Shown: one piece after another, positions 35,728 through 45,368 of the stretch
Layout of the letters: every line of letters begins with the position of its first letter
Numbering within the stretch: position 1 is the first letter of the stretch
Assembly: GCA_016720395.1 (NCBI GenBank)
Contig: JADKKR010000007.1
Coordinates: forward strand, 127,080 to 191,079
DNA length: 64,000 nucleotides
Reading direction: 5' to 3'
Source: Geobacteraceae bacterium
GTDB taxonomy: Bacteria > Desulfobacterota > Desulfuromonadia > Geobacterales > Pseudopelobacteraceae
Position numbers and translations under genes: made by a program
Notes under the pieces: generated by a model
Told to the model about the DNA's origin: nothing
Databases searched by the model: none
The model's input: only the letters and a program-made list of their open reading frames with translations

Positions 35728-37739
35728 AACGGCTGCGTTCCTCCATACGCGCCAGGCTGACGGTGGCCACCCTGCTGCCGCTGATCACCGCCATCGGCAT
35801 CTGCTGGCTGGTGGGCATCTCGATCATCACCACCCGCTTCGCCGTTCAGGCCCAGCAATCCGTGGCGACCAGACTCAATTCCGCCCATGAGATCTTTCTG
35901 GGGGAACTGGCCAGGCTCTCCGACATCATCCGCCTGACCGGGCAGAGCCCGGCCTTCGCCTCTGTCCTGAACAGCCCCGACCAGCCGGCCGTGACCCTCC
36001 CGCTGCATCTGACGCTGGATAATGAGCGCCTCAGCTTTCTGACCGTGGTGGACCGCGACGGCATTGTCCGTTACCGGGCCGGCAACCCGGGAGTCTCGGG
36101 CGACTCGCAGAAGGGCGAAGCACTGATCGGCGATGCACTCAAAGGCGCCGTCACCAGTGGCGTCATGCTGCTCTCCGGGGAGCAGGCCGTGCGTGAGAAC
36201 CCGCGGCTGCCGAAACAGATCGCCGTCACCATCACGGCCACACCCCACGCCAGACCCGATTCCAGGAGGATCGAGAACCGCGGCATGTTTCTGGTGGCGG
36301 CCTCGCCGATCCTGGCTGCCGACGGGAGCGTCGCCGGCGTACTCTACGGCGGGGTCCTGCTGAACAGGGACAACCGCCTGGTCGACCGCATAACCCGGGT
36401 AGTCTTCCGGCAGGGCGAGACGCAGGGGACGGAGAGCGAGAACGGCACGGCGACCCTCTTCCTGGACGATGTCAGGATCGCCACCAGCGTCCTGGACGAA
36501 AAACAGCAGCGTGCCATCGGCAGCCTGATGTCCAGCGAGGTCTACGACGCCGTCAGCCGCGGCGAGTCATGGGTCGGCAAGGCCTTCGTCCTCGACCTGC
36601 AGAACTTCACCGCCTACGAAGCGCTGCGCGACTACCGGGGGCGGGTGATCGGTTCTCTGTACGTCGGCATGCCGGAGCGGCCGCACCTTGAGCTGCGCTC
36701 ACGGATCAACGTCATCTTTTCCGGCGTCCTGGTATTCGTCACCCTGATCGGGATCGGCCTGTCCGCCTGGATCAGCCGCCGCCTTTCACAGCCGGTCAAG
36801 GCCCTGGAGGAAGAGGTGCGCAGGATCGCCGCCGGTGAGAAGCTGCCGGATATCTCGGTGGAGAGCGATGATGAGATCGGGGCACTGGCGCATGAGTTCA
36901 ACATCATGAAACAGCGCCTGGCGGCCCGCGAGGCCGAGAACCTGGCCCTCAACAGGACCCTGGAGGACAAGGTCATGGAACGGACGACCCAGCTTGAGGG
37001 AAAGAACCGGCTGCTGCTGGACACGCAGAAGGAGCTGGCCCAGGCCGAGCGTCTGGCCGGCATCGGACTGTTGTCTTCGGGTGTCGCCCACGAGATCAAC
37101 AACCCGCTGGCCATCATCCGCGGCAACGCGGAACTCCTGGAGATGTCGTCCCGTCTGGACGCATCAGGCCAGTCGGAGGTGGAGACCATCATCCGGCAGG
37201 TCGGCCGGGTGGAACGGATCGTCTCCAACCTGCTGACCTTCGCCCGGACAAAGACAAAGATTCTGGGGACCTTCCGGCTCGAAGCGCTGCTCGACGACAT
37301 CCTGGACCAGGTCGGCCACCAGATCCCGCTGGAGGGGTACCGCATCGAACGGAGGTATCAGCCGGCCGGCATCGAACTGGAGGGGGACGAGGACCAGCTG
37401 CGGCAGGTCTGTACCAACCTGATCGTCAACGGCCTGCAGGCCATGGAAGCGGGGGGCGTGCTGACGGTCGGCACGGAGGTCTCTGCCGGCGACGGGCAGT
37501 GCCGGATCACGATCAGCGACAGCGGGAGCGGGATCGACCGGGAGATGCAGAAAAAGCTCTTCACCCCCTTCTTCACCACCAAGACACACGGGACCGGCCT
37601 GGGGCTGGCGGTCTCCTACGGCATCGTCAAGGATCACGGCGGAGAGATCCGCTTTGCCAGTGAGTCCGGACAGGGGGCTGAATTCACCGTGCTGCTGCCG
37701 TTACGCCAGCCGACCGGCCGGGAGGTTGCGGATGACTGA
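35724..37739 (+). CDS. Membrane histidine kinase with periplasmic Cache-type sensor
   Basis: 671 residues. Two membrane helices (about 12-34 and 330-352) flank a large periplasmic region of the Cache type, with LTVVDRDGIVRYRAGNPG and GVLYGGVLLNRDNRLVDRI; ligand unknown. HAMP and a coiled coil follow, then HisKA with the phosphorylated His456 in SSGVAHEINNPLAIIRGN, and HATPase_c with N box LIVNGLQAMEAGG and glycine loops GTGLGLAVSYGIVKDHGG. The gene overlaps the NtrC-type regulator by 4 bases, making a cognate pair. Formate or an electron-acceptor-related signal is a reasonable guess from position only. Confidence 0.92.
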   Translation: MKRLRSSIRARLTVATLLPLITAIGICWLVGISIITTRFAVQAQQSVATRLNSAHEIFLGELARLSDIIRLTGQSPAFASVLNSPDQPAVTLPLHLTLDNERLSFLTVVDRDGIVRYRAGNPGVSGDSQKGEALIGDALKGAVTSGVMLLSGEQAVRENPRLPKQIAVTITATPHARPDSRRIENRGMFLVAASPILAADGSVAGVLYGGVLLNRDNRLVDRITRVVFRQGETQGTESENGTATLFLDDVRIATSVLDEKQQRAIGSLMSSEVYDAVSRGESWVGKAFVLDLQNFTAYEALRDYRGRVIGSLYVGMPERPHLELRSRINVIFSGVLVFVTLIGIGLSAWISRRLSQPVKALEEEVRRIAAGEKLPDISVESDDEIGALAHEFNIMKQRLAAREAENLALNRTLEDKVMERTTQLEGKNRLLLDTQKELAQAERLAGIGLLSSGVAHEINNPLAIIRGNAELLEMSSRLDASGQSEVETIIRQVGRVERIVSNLLTFARTKTKILGTFRLEALLDDILDQVGHQIPLEGYRIERRYQPAGIELEGDEDQLRQVCTNLIVNGLQAMEAGGVLTVGTEVSAGDGQCRITISDSGSGIDREMQKKLFTPFFTTKTHGTGLGLAVSYGIVKDHGGEIRFASESGQGAEFTVLLPLRQPTGREVADD

Positions 37740-39021
37740 AAGCCCGGCGATACGAAAAAAACGCTGGACCATCTTCGCCGTGCTGGCACTGATGTATATC
37801 CTGGTCTATTTCTACCGGGTCTCCCTGGCGGTGGTGGCCGGCGACATCTCCCGGGAACTGAAGCTGACCCCGCAGCAGCTCGGCTCGCTGTCCGGCATCC
37901 TCTTCTACGTCTATGCCGTGGCCCAGCTCCCGCTTGGCCCGATGATCGACCGCCTGGGGAGCCGCCTGGTGATCAGCGGCAGCGGCATCCTGACGGCAAT
38001 CGGCGGAATCCTCTTCTCCCAGGCAGACAGCCTGTCATCGGCCATGACGGCACGGGTGCTGATCGGCATCGGCACGGCATCGGTGCTGATGGCCACCTTC
38101 ACGGTCTTCAGCCACTGGTTCAGCAGGCAGGAGTTCGGACGGGTCTCCGGCTTCATGGTGGCGGTCGGCAACCTGGGCAACCTGTTTGCCACAGCACCGC
38201 TGGCGCTGGCTGTGGCAGCGGTCGGCTGGCGCAGCTCCTTTCTCGCCATCGGGATCGTCCAGATCCTGGTGACGCTGCTGGTTTTCGGCATGGTTCGGGA
38301 CAGACCCCCGGTCACGGGCACTTCCGCCGCCACCGTTCCGGAGACACCCCCCCTTTCATCCCCCCCTGAATCAGGGGGGGAGCGAGGGGGGATAATGGCC
38401 GCCTGGGTCGAGATCTTCGGCAGCAGGGATTTCTGGCTGCTGGGGGCCATCGCATTTGCCTGGTACGGCAACTACCTGGCGCTGCAGGGATTGTGGGGCG
38501 GCCCGTACCTGATGGAGGTCCTGCATCTCTCCCGCGAAGCGACCGGAAACATGCTGATGTTCACCTCGCTGGGCTTCATAGCCGGCAGTACCGTTGTCGA
38601 CAGCATCGCCCGCAGGTTTTTCCGATCCTACAAGAAGACCCTCATGGCTGGTCAACTGTCGTTGCTGCTGCTCATGTCCGCCTTCCTGGGTTGGGCTGAA
38701 CTCGTCCCGCAGCCTCTGATGATGGCGGTATTCTTCAGCATCGGGCTGGCGGTCTCCAGCGGGGTCATGATCTACCCCATCATCCGCGCCATGTTCCCTG
38801 TGCGGATCGTGGGTACCGCACTGACCTCGCTCAATTTCTTTGTCCTGATGGGCGCGGCGGTCACCCAGCAGGCCATGGGCATCATCATCGGGGCCTTTGG
38901 CGAAACGACTCCCGCAGCCCCGCACACGGGCTACCATGCTGCGTTTCTGCTGCCGGTGGCATGCCTTGCCCTGACCATCGTGCTGTTCGCGTTTGCACGG
39001 GATTATACCGAAAACGGATAG
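37732..39021 (+). CDS. MFS transporter
   Basis: About 429 residues from ATG 37732, overlapping the kinase stop codon by 8 bases. Twelve hydrophobic helices are visible, with the MFS loop motif DRLGSRLVISGSG after helix 2 and VGNLGNLFATAPLALA in helix 5. The helix 6-7 loop contains an insertion, PPLSSPPESGGERGGI, which is translated from a C/G-run palindromic repeat (see 38347-38392). The substrate is unknown; the general resemblance is to organic anion/phosphate-ester antiporters. Overlap with the two-component genes suggests the sensor controls, or senses through, this transporter. Confidence 0.85.
   Translation: MTESPAIRKKRWTIFAVLALMYILVYFYRVSLAVVAGDISRELKLTPQQLGSLSGILFYVYAVAQLPLGPMIDRLGSRLVISGSGILTAIGGILFSQADSLSSAMTARVLIGIGTASVLMATFTVFSHWFSRQEFGRVSGFMVAVGNLGNLFATAPLALAVAAVGWRSSFLAIGIVQILVTLLVFGMVRDRPPVTGTSAATVPETPPLSSPPESGGERGGIMAAWVEIFGSRDFWLLGAIAFAWYGNYLALQGLWGGPYLMEVLHLSREATGNMLMFTSLGFIAGSTVVDSIARRFFRSYKKTLMAGQLSLLLLMSAFLGWAELVPQPLMMAVFFSIGLAVSSGVMIYPIIRAMFPVRIVGTALTSLNFFVLMGAAVTQQAMGIIIGAFGETTPAAPHTGYHAAFLLPVACLALTIVLFAFARDYTENG
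38347..38392. repeat. C/G-run palindromic repeat, in frame inside the MFS gene
   Basis: CCCCCCCTGA (38360-38369) and TCAGGGGGGG (38371-38380) form a near-perfect palindrome; outer C-rich and G-rich arms (CCCCCCTTTCAT and GAGCGAGGGGGG) extend it. The repeat is read through without shifting frame and adds a Pro/Ser/Gly-rich loop between helices 6 and 7 of the transporter, a tolerant position. Confidence 0.75.
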
Positions 39022-39091
39022 TTTCCCTGCTTGCCTTCAGCGCCAAAAAAAGGCACAATAACCAACATTTTTCTGCTGGGAGTTTCTGACA

Positions 39092-40573
<1,482 letters not shown>

Positions 40574-40581
40574 GCGGTCAA

Positions 40582-40630
40582 TGTTCAAGGTTGTAAACCA
40601 AGAACTACGAACCTTGAACCTTGAACATAT
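40582..40630. repeat. AACCTTGAA repeat cluster, copy 1
   Basis: The cysS-kinase gap holds GTTCAAGGTT (40583-40592), GAACCTTGAACCTTGAAC (about 40608-40625) and a further GAACCTTGA. The inverted copies can pair as a hairpin. The same words recur at 47626-47665 and 62791-62866. Confidence 0.7.
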
Positions 40631-40678
40631 TCTTTTAGCTCCGAACCTTGATCCACCACGATCTTCTGCTATACTGAC

Positions 40679-42328
40679 ATGACTACCTATCTGACGGGGA
40701 GCGATGTGGACTGGGAATGCTGCTGGGACAGGGATGTCATTGCGCTGGAAGACTGCCCGAACATTCAGGAGGGAGATGAAGACCTGCTCCATTCCCGGCG
40801 TCGGCGGATTCTGGAAAAATGCTGCGACTGCCCCAATTTCAAACGCGACCTGAACCGTTTCCGCGAGAGCGGTCACCCCCTGGCCCCCGTATTCATCCTT
40901 GTCCACGAAGAGCATCAGCGCCAGAAGACCCAGATCCAGTCTCTGGTCAGTTTCCTCGACAACAAAACCCTTGAAGTCCGCTTCCTGCATGAACTGGGAT
41001 CGGTCCTGCAGAGCTCCGTTGACCTTGAGGAGGTCCTCTCCGTTGCCCTGACGGCCATCACCGCCGGCAAGGGCTTCGGCATGAACCGCGCCTTCCTGCT
41101 GCTGATTGACCGGGACCACGCCATGCTGAACGGCTTTCTGGCCATCGGCCCGCGCAATTTCGAGGAGGCCTGCCAGGCCTGGGATGAGATAGCCGGGAAT
41201 GACATGGATCTCCAGACCCTGGCCCAGAGTTTCCGCCTCAACAAGCTCTCCTCCGAGCGGGCCAAATTCCATGACATCCTGGAACAGCTTTCGGTACCCC
41301 TTTCCGACGAGGGACATATCCTGATCAGGGCCCTGGACGGCAGGCATCCGTTACTGATCGAGGATGCCTTTCACAATCCGGATGTCACCCCGGGGTTGGC
41401 CCACCTGCTCGGGGTGGACACCTTCCTGCTGATGCCGCTGCATTCACGCAACCGCCGTATCGGCATGATCATCGCCGACAACTGCATCACCCACCGCAAG
41501 ATCACAGCAGAGGACATGCACTCACTGGAGACCTTTACGTTTCCGGTGGCCTTCGCCATCGAACGGGCATCCCTGTATGACCGTCTGCAGCTGGAGCTCA
41601 ACCGGGTGACCGAAGCCAGCAACAAACTCAGGGAACAGCAGGAACTGATCGTCAGGATGGAGAAGATGGCCCTGGTGGGACGCATTACCTCCAGCGTCGC
41701 CCATTCCATCCGCAACCCGCTCATGATCATCGGCGGATTTGCCCGCTCCATGCTCAAGACCGCACCGGCGTCAGACCCCAAACGTGATTTCATAGAGTCC
41801 ATTGTCAGCGAAGCACGCCAGCTGGAGGGGGTGCTGGACGAGATTCTCAATTACTCCGACTCGCTCTATCCCACCAGGGATTTCTGGGATGTGAACCAGA
41901 TGACGGAAACCACCCTCAAAGACCTGCAGGGGCTGCTCCAGCAGAAGGAGTGCCAGTTCAGTTTCGAGCCGGACCTCAGCATTCCCCATGCCTATGTCGA
42001 CATCAAACAGCTTTCGTACTGTCTGCGCACCCTTATCATCAACGAGGTTGACAGCCGCAGCGGAAACCATCTCCGCATTCGGACAGAAGGCCGGGCTGAC
42101 GGCATCCGGGTCAGCATTGAGAACAGGGATTGCAAGGTGGCGCAGGCGGAGCTGGATATGCTGCTGTCACCCTTTGCCATCACCCATGACATGGGGACCG
42201 GGTTCGGCCTGGCGCTCTGCAAGACGATGCTGGAAAAACAGGGCATTCCGCTTGATGTCTTCGCGCCGCCTGAAGGCGGCATTACCTATACAATCACACT
42301 TCCCATCAGGAAGGAGGAGCAGTCATGA
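40679..42328 (+). CDS. Soluble GAF-type sensor histidine kinase with cysteine-rich N-terminus
   Basis: 549 residues, no membrane helix. The N-terminus (residues 1-55) is Cys-rich: ECCWDRD, ALEDCPN and ILEKCCDCPNF give six cysteines that could bind metal, haem or an iron-sulfur cluster. A GAF-like domain follows (about 100-300; LEEVLSVALTAITAGKGFGMNRAFLLLID, LMPLHSRNRRIGMIIADNC). Then HisKA with His342 in ITSSVAHSIRNPLMIIGGF and HATPase_c with MGTGFGLALCKTMLEKQGI. The short ATG at 40679 has no strong ribosome site. It overlaps the response regulator gene (ATGA). The signal is probably cytoplasmic, perhaps redox. Confidence 0.88.
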   Translation: MTTYLTGSDVDWECCWDRDVIALEDCPNIQEGDEDLLHSRRRRILEKCCDCPNFKRDLNRFRESGHPLAPVFILVHEEHQRQKTQIQSLVSFLDNKTLEVRFLHELGSVLQSSVDLEEVLSVALTAITAGKGFGMNRAFLLLIDRDHAMLNGFLAIGPRNFEEACQAWDEIAGNDMDLQTLAQSFRLNKLSSERAKFHDILEQLSVPLSDEGHILIRALDGRHPLLIEDAFHNPDVTPGLAHLLGVDTFLLMPLHSRNRRIGMIIADNCITHRKITAEDMHSLETFTFPVAFAIERASLYDRLQLELNRVTEASNKLREQQELIVRMEKMALVGRITSSVAHSIRNPLMIIGGFARSMLKTAPASDPKRDFIESIVSEARQLEGVLDEILNYSDSLYPTRDFWDVNQMTETTLKDLQGLLQQKECQFSFEPDLSIPHAYVDIKQLSYCLRTLIINEVDSRSGNHLRIRTEGRADGIRVSIENRDCKVAQAELDMLLSPFAITHDMGTGFGLALCKTMLEKQGIPLDVFAPPEGGITYTITLPIRKEEQS

Positions 42329-42705
42329 GCAGATTACTGGTAGTTGATGATGAGGCCAACATCCGCCTGCTGTACACAGAGGAGCTGACAGAGGAGGGGT
42401 ACGACGTTGTGACGGCGGCCACCATCGCCGAGGCCACCGAAAAACTTCAGGAGGGCGTCTTCGACCTGGCAGTGCTGGACATAAAGCTGAAGAACGAGAG
42501 CGGCATCGAGCTGCTGCAGCAGCTGGTCAAGGATCGCCACAACATGCCGGTGATCCTCTGTTCGGCCTTTTCCTGCTACAAGGATGATTTTTCAGCCTGG
42601 CTGGCGGACGGCTATGTGGTCAAATCCGGTGATCTGACCGAACTGAAGCAGGAGATCGCCCGAATTCTGGCCAAAAAGGCTCAGAAGGCCGCGGTGGGGT
42701 TGTAA
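42325..42705 (+). CDS. Single-domain response regulator
   Basis: 126 residues, receiver domain only. Acidic pocket at Asp8-Asp9 (LLVVDDEANIR), phosphoacceptor Asp52 in FDLAVLDIKLKNESG, Thr/Ser switch near PVILCSAFSCY and the conserved Lys in YVVKSGDLTELK. There is no output domain, so it acts by protein contact or as a phosphorelay partner. It overlaps the soluble kinase gene by 4 bases and is followed by a palindromic repeat before the carbohydrate genes. Confidence 0.92.
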   Translation: MSRLLVVDDEANIRLLYTEELTEEGYDVVTAATIAEATEKLQEGVFDLAVLDIKLKNESGIELLQQLVKDRHNMPVILCSAFSCYKDDFSAWLADGYVVKSGDLTELKQEIARILAKKAQKAAVGL

Positions 42706-42708
42706 CGA

Positions 42709-42826
42709 CATCCCCCCCTCCCTTGACGGGAGGGGGTTAGGGGGTGGGTGAATCCGGCAACGGCTCATTCCATGGCAACGTCACCCCCACCCTGACCCTC
42801 CCCCGTCAAGGGGGAGGTGACGTTCA
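42709..42826. repeat. C/G-run palindromic repeats, copies 3 and 4
   Basis: CCCCCCCTCCCTTGACGGGAGGGGG (42713-42737) is a hairpin, followed by TTAGGGGGTGGG. About 45 bases on, the inverse arrangement CACCCCCACCCTGACCCTCCCCCGTCAAGGGGGAGG occurs (42782-42817). Two head-to-head copies fill the 148-bp gap between the response regulator and the sugar nucleotide gene. Confidence 0.75.
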
Positions 42827-42853
42827 ACAATCTTTTCCTTCCAAGGAGTTCCC

Positions 42854-45358
42854 ATGAAAGCAGTCATCATGGCCGGCGGCTTCGGCACCCGCATCCAGCC
42901 GCTCACCGGCAGCATGCCCAAACCGATGATCCCGCTCTTCAACCGCCCGATAATGCTGCACATCGTCGAGCTGCTCAAGAAACACGATATCACCGAACTG
43001 GTGATGCTGCTCTACCACCAGCCCTTCTACATCAAGAACTTCTTTCGGGACGGCGCCGATTTCGGGGTCAAGATAACCTACGTCACCCCTCTGCAGGATA
43101 TGGGGACGGCCGGGGCGGTCAAGGCGGCCCAGAAATACCTTAATGAACGTTTTCTGGTCATCAGCGGTGACCTGCTGACCGACTTCAACCTCAAGAAGAT
43201 CATCGATTTTCACCATGACAACAAGGCCGGGGCCACCATTACCCTGACATCGGTCAAGGATCCGCTGCAGTTCGGCGTGGTCATCACCGACAAGGAAAAA
43301 CGCATCACCCAGTTTCTGGAGAAGCCGGGCTGGGGCGAGGTGATCTCCGACACGATCAATACCGGAATCTACGTCCTGGAACCGGAGATTCTCAGCTACA
43401 TCCCCGAAGGCGAAAACTTCGACTTCTCCCAGGACCTCTTCCCGCTGATGCTCAAGAAGAAGGATGCCCTGTTCGGCGTGACAGTCAAGGGCTACTGGCG
43501 CGACATCGGCAACACCGACTCCTACCGCGAGGCCTACCACGACATCTTCAAGGGGCGCATCAACCTGAAGATCGACGAGCCGAAGCAGGATTTTGTCGGC
43601 AAGGACCTGCGGCTCGGCGCGGATGTCAAGCTGGTGAATGCCGACGGCCTGGAGGGAACGGTCGTCATCGGCGACAACAGCCAGGTGCTGGGCGATGTGC
43701 GCATCAAGGACTCGGTCATCGGCCGCAACTGTACGATTGAGGCGGGTGTCAGGCTCAACCGCTGCATCATCTGGGACAACTCCTACGTCAAGAAGGGGGC
43801 CCGGATCACCGACAGCGTGATCTGCTCCAACGTCCGTGTCGGCCAGGGGGCGATCCTTGAGGAAGGGGTCATCGTGGCTGATGACACCTCCATCGGCGAT
43901 GAGGCGGTCATCAAGGCCGATGTCAAGATCTGGCCGAAGAAGATCATCGAGGCCGGGGCCACCGTGACCACCAACATGATCTGGGGCGAGAAGTGGAAGA
44001 AATCACTCTTCGAGGGGGCCATCATCAAGGGGCTCTCCAACGTGGAACTGACCCCGGAGTTCGTGGCAAAACTGGGCTGTGCCTACGGCACGTCACTGCC
44101 TAAGGGGAGCTTTGTGCTGGGCGGCCGCGATTCATCGCCGTCGTCACGCATGCTCAAACGCTGCTTCGTGGGCGGCCTGCTCTCGGCCGGCATCAACGTG
44201 CGCGACATGAAGATGACCTCACTGCCGCTTCTGCGCTACAAGCTCAAGACCTTCGGCGAGGTCGGCGGGGTGCACTTCCGCCAGGCCCAGGACGATCCGG
44301 CCCTGCTGGAGATCGTCTTCCTGGACGGTGACGGCCTCGACTTTTCCAGCAACATGGGCAAAAATGTGGAACGCACCTTCTTCAAGGAAAATTTCCGCCG
44401 CGCACACCACACCGAACCGGGTGTGATCACCGATATCAACAACGTGGGTGATTTCTACCGCGAGGGGTTCCTGCGGTCCATTGATCGCGAGGTCCTGAAA
44501 AAAGCCGCCTGCACGGTGGTGATCGATTTCAGTTTTTCCCCGGCCAGCCAGATCCTTCCCCAATTGCTGAACGAACTCGGCTTTTCGGTCATCGCCCTGA
44601 ACGCCTATGTGGACGAGGGGCGCGGCGTTCAGGTCAAAGTCAAGGAAGAGGCACTCACACAGCTGGCCACAATTGTCTCCTCGCTGAAGGCCCAGGCCGG
44701 TTTCTGGCTTCATCCGACCGCCGAGACCATCACTATGGTGGACGAAGCCGGGCGCATCCACAGCGGAGTCGAGCTGCTTTCCGTCGCCGTGGCGCTCCTG
44801 ATGAAATCCGGCCAGAAGGGGACCATTGCAGTGCCGGTGCAGGCCCCTTCCACCATTGAGCAGATGGCCGGACAGAAACGCTGCCAGGTGATCCGGACCA
44901 AAAGCTCAGACCGGGCCATGCTGGAGGCGTCCTCGTCATCCGAGGTCGTGATGACCGGCACCACCGACGGCCGCTTTGCCTTCCCCCGCTTCCAGGCGGC
45001 TTTTGACGGTATGTTCGCCATAGCCAAGCTGATGGAACTGGCAGCGATCTGCGGAGTGCCCCTCTCTCAGGGTCTTTCCTTTGTCCCGTCCCGCTCCTAT
45101 CTGGAGACGTGCCTGCCCTCGGCCTGGGAGATGAAGGGGGGCATCATGCGCAAGATGAGCGAGGACAGCCTGGAGAAGGAGGCTTCATTCATTGACGGCA
45201 TCAAGGTACAGTTCGGCGAGGACTGGGTGCTGGTGCTGCCGGACCAGTACCTGCCCTGTGTCCATATCGTGGCCGAGGCCAAGGATCACAAGACGGTCCA
45301 GAGGCTGCTGACCGAGTACCAGAAGAAGGTTGAGGGATGGAAAAAAGAGCTGGTCTGA
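42854..45358 (+). CDS. Sugar-1-phosphate nucleotidyltransferase fused to phosphomannomutase-like domain
   Basis: 834 residues. Residues 1-235 are a nucleotidyltransferase (MAGGFGTRIQPLTGSMPKPMIPL; DLLTDFNLKKII; GYWRDIGNTDSY). Residues 250-370 are hexapeptide coils (VVIGDNSQVLGDVRIKDSVIG). From about 385 to the end there is an alpha-D-phosphohexomutase fold (VLGGRDSSPSSRMLKR start). The mutase active-site loop TxSHNP with its phosphoserine is not present; the equivalent position reads GGVHFRQAQDDPALLEI. So the C-terminal half is probably not a normal mutase, as in other bacterial fusions of this class. The enzyme likely makes GDP-mannose or a related nucleotide sugar. It precedes the GH57 gene by 10 bases. 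Confidence 0.85.
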   Translation: MKAVIMAGGFGTRIQPLTGSMPKPMIPLFNRPIMLHIVELLKKHDITELVMLLYHQPFYIKNFFRDGADFGVKITYVTPLQDMGTAGAVKAAQKYLNERFLVISGDLLTDFNLKKIIDFHHDNKAGATITLTSVKDPLQFGVVITDKEKRITQFLEKPGWGEVISDTINTGIYVLEPEILSYIPEGENFDFSQDLFPLMLKKKDALFGVTVKGYWRDIGNTDSYREAYHDIFKGRINLKIDEPKQDFVGKDLRLGADVKLVNADGLEGTVVIGDNSQVLGDVRIKDSVIGRNCTIEAGVRLNRCIIWDNSYVKKGARITDSVICSNVRVGQGAILEEGVIVADDTSIGDEAVIKADVKIWPKKIIEAGATVTTNMIWGEKWKKSLFEGAIIKGLSNVELTPEFVAKLGCAYGTSLPKGSFVLGGRDSSPSSRMLKRCFVGGLLSAGINVRDMKMTSLPLLRYKLKTFGEVGGVHFRQAQDDPALLEIVFLDGDGLDFSSNMGKNVERTFFKENFRRAHHTEPGVITDINNVGDFYREGFLRSIDREVLKKAACTVVIDFSFSPASQILPQLLNELGFSVIALNAYVDEGRGVQVKVKEEALTQLATIVSSLKAQAGFWLHPTAETITMVDEAGRIHSGVELLSVAVALLMKSGQKGTIAVPVQAPSTIEQMAGQKRCQVIRTKSSDRAMLEASSSSEVVMTGTTDGRFAFPRFQAAFDGMFAIAKLMELAAICGVPLSQGLSFVPSRSYLETCLPSAWEMKGGIMRKMSEDSLEKEASFIDGIKVQFGEDWVLVLPDQYLPCVHIVAEAKDHKTVQRLLTEYQKKVEGWKKELV

Positions 45359-45368
45359 AGGAGTAGCA

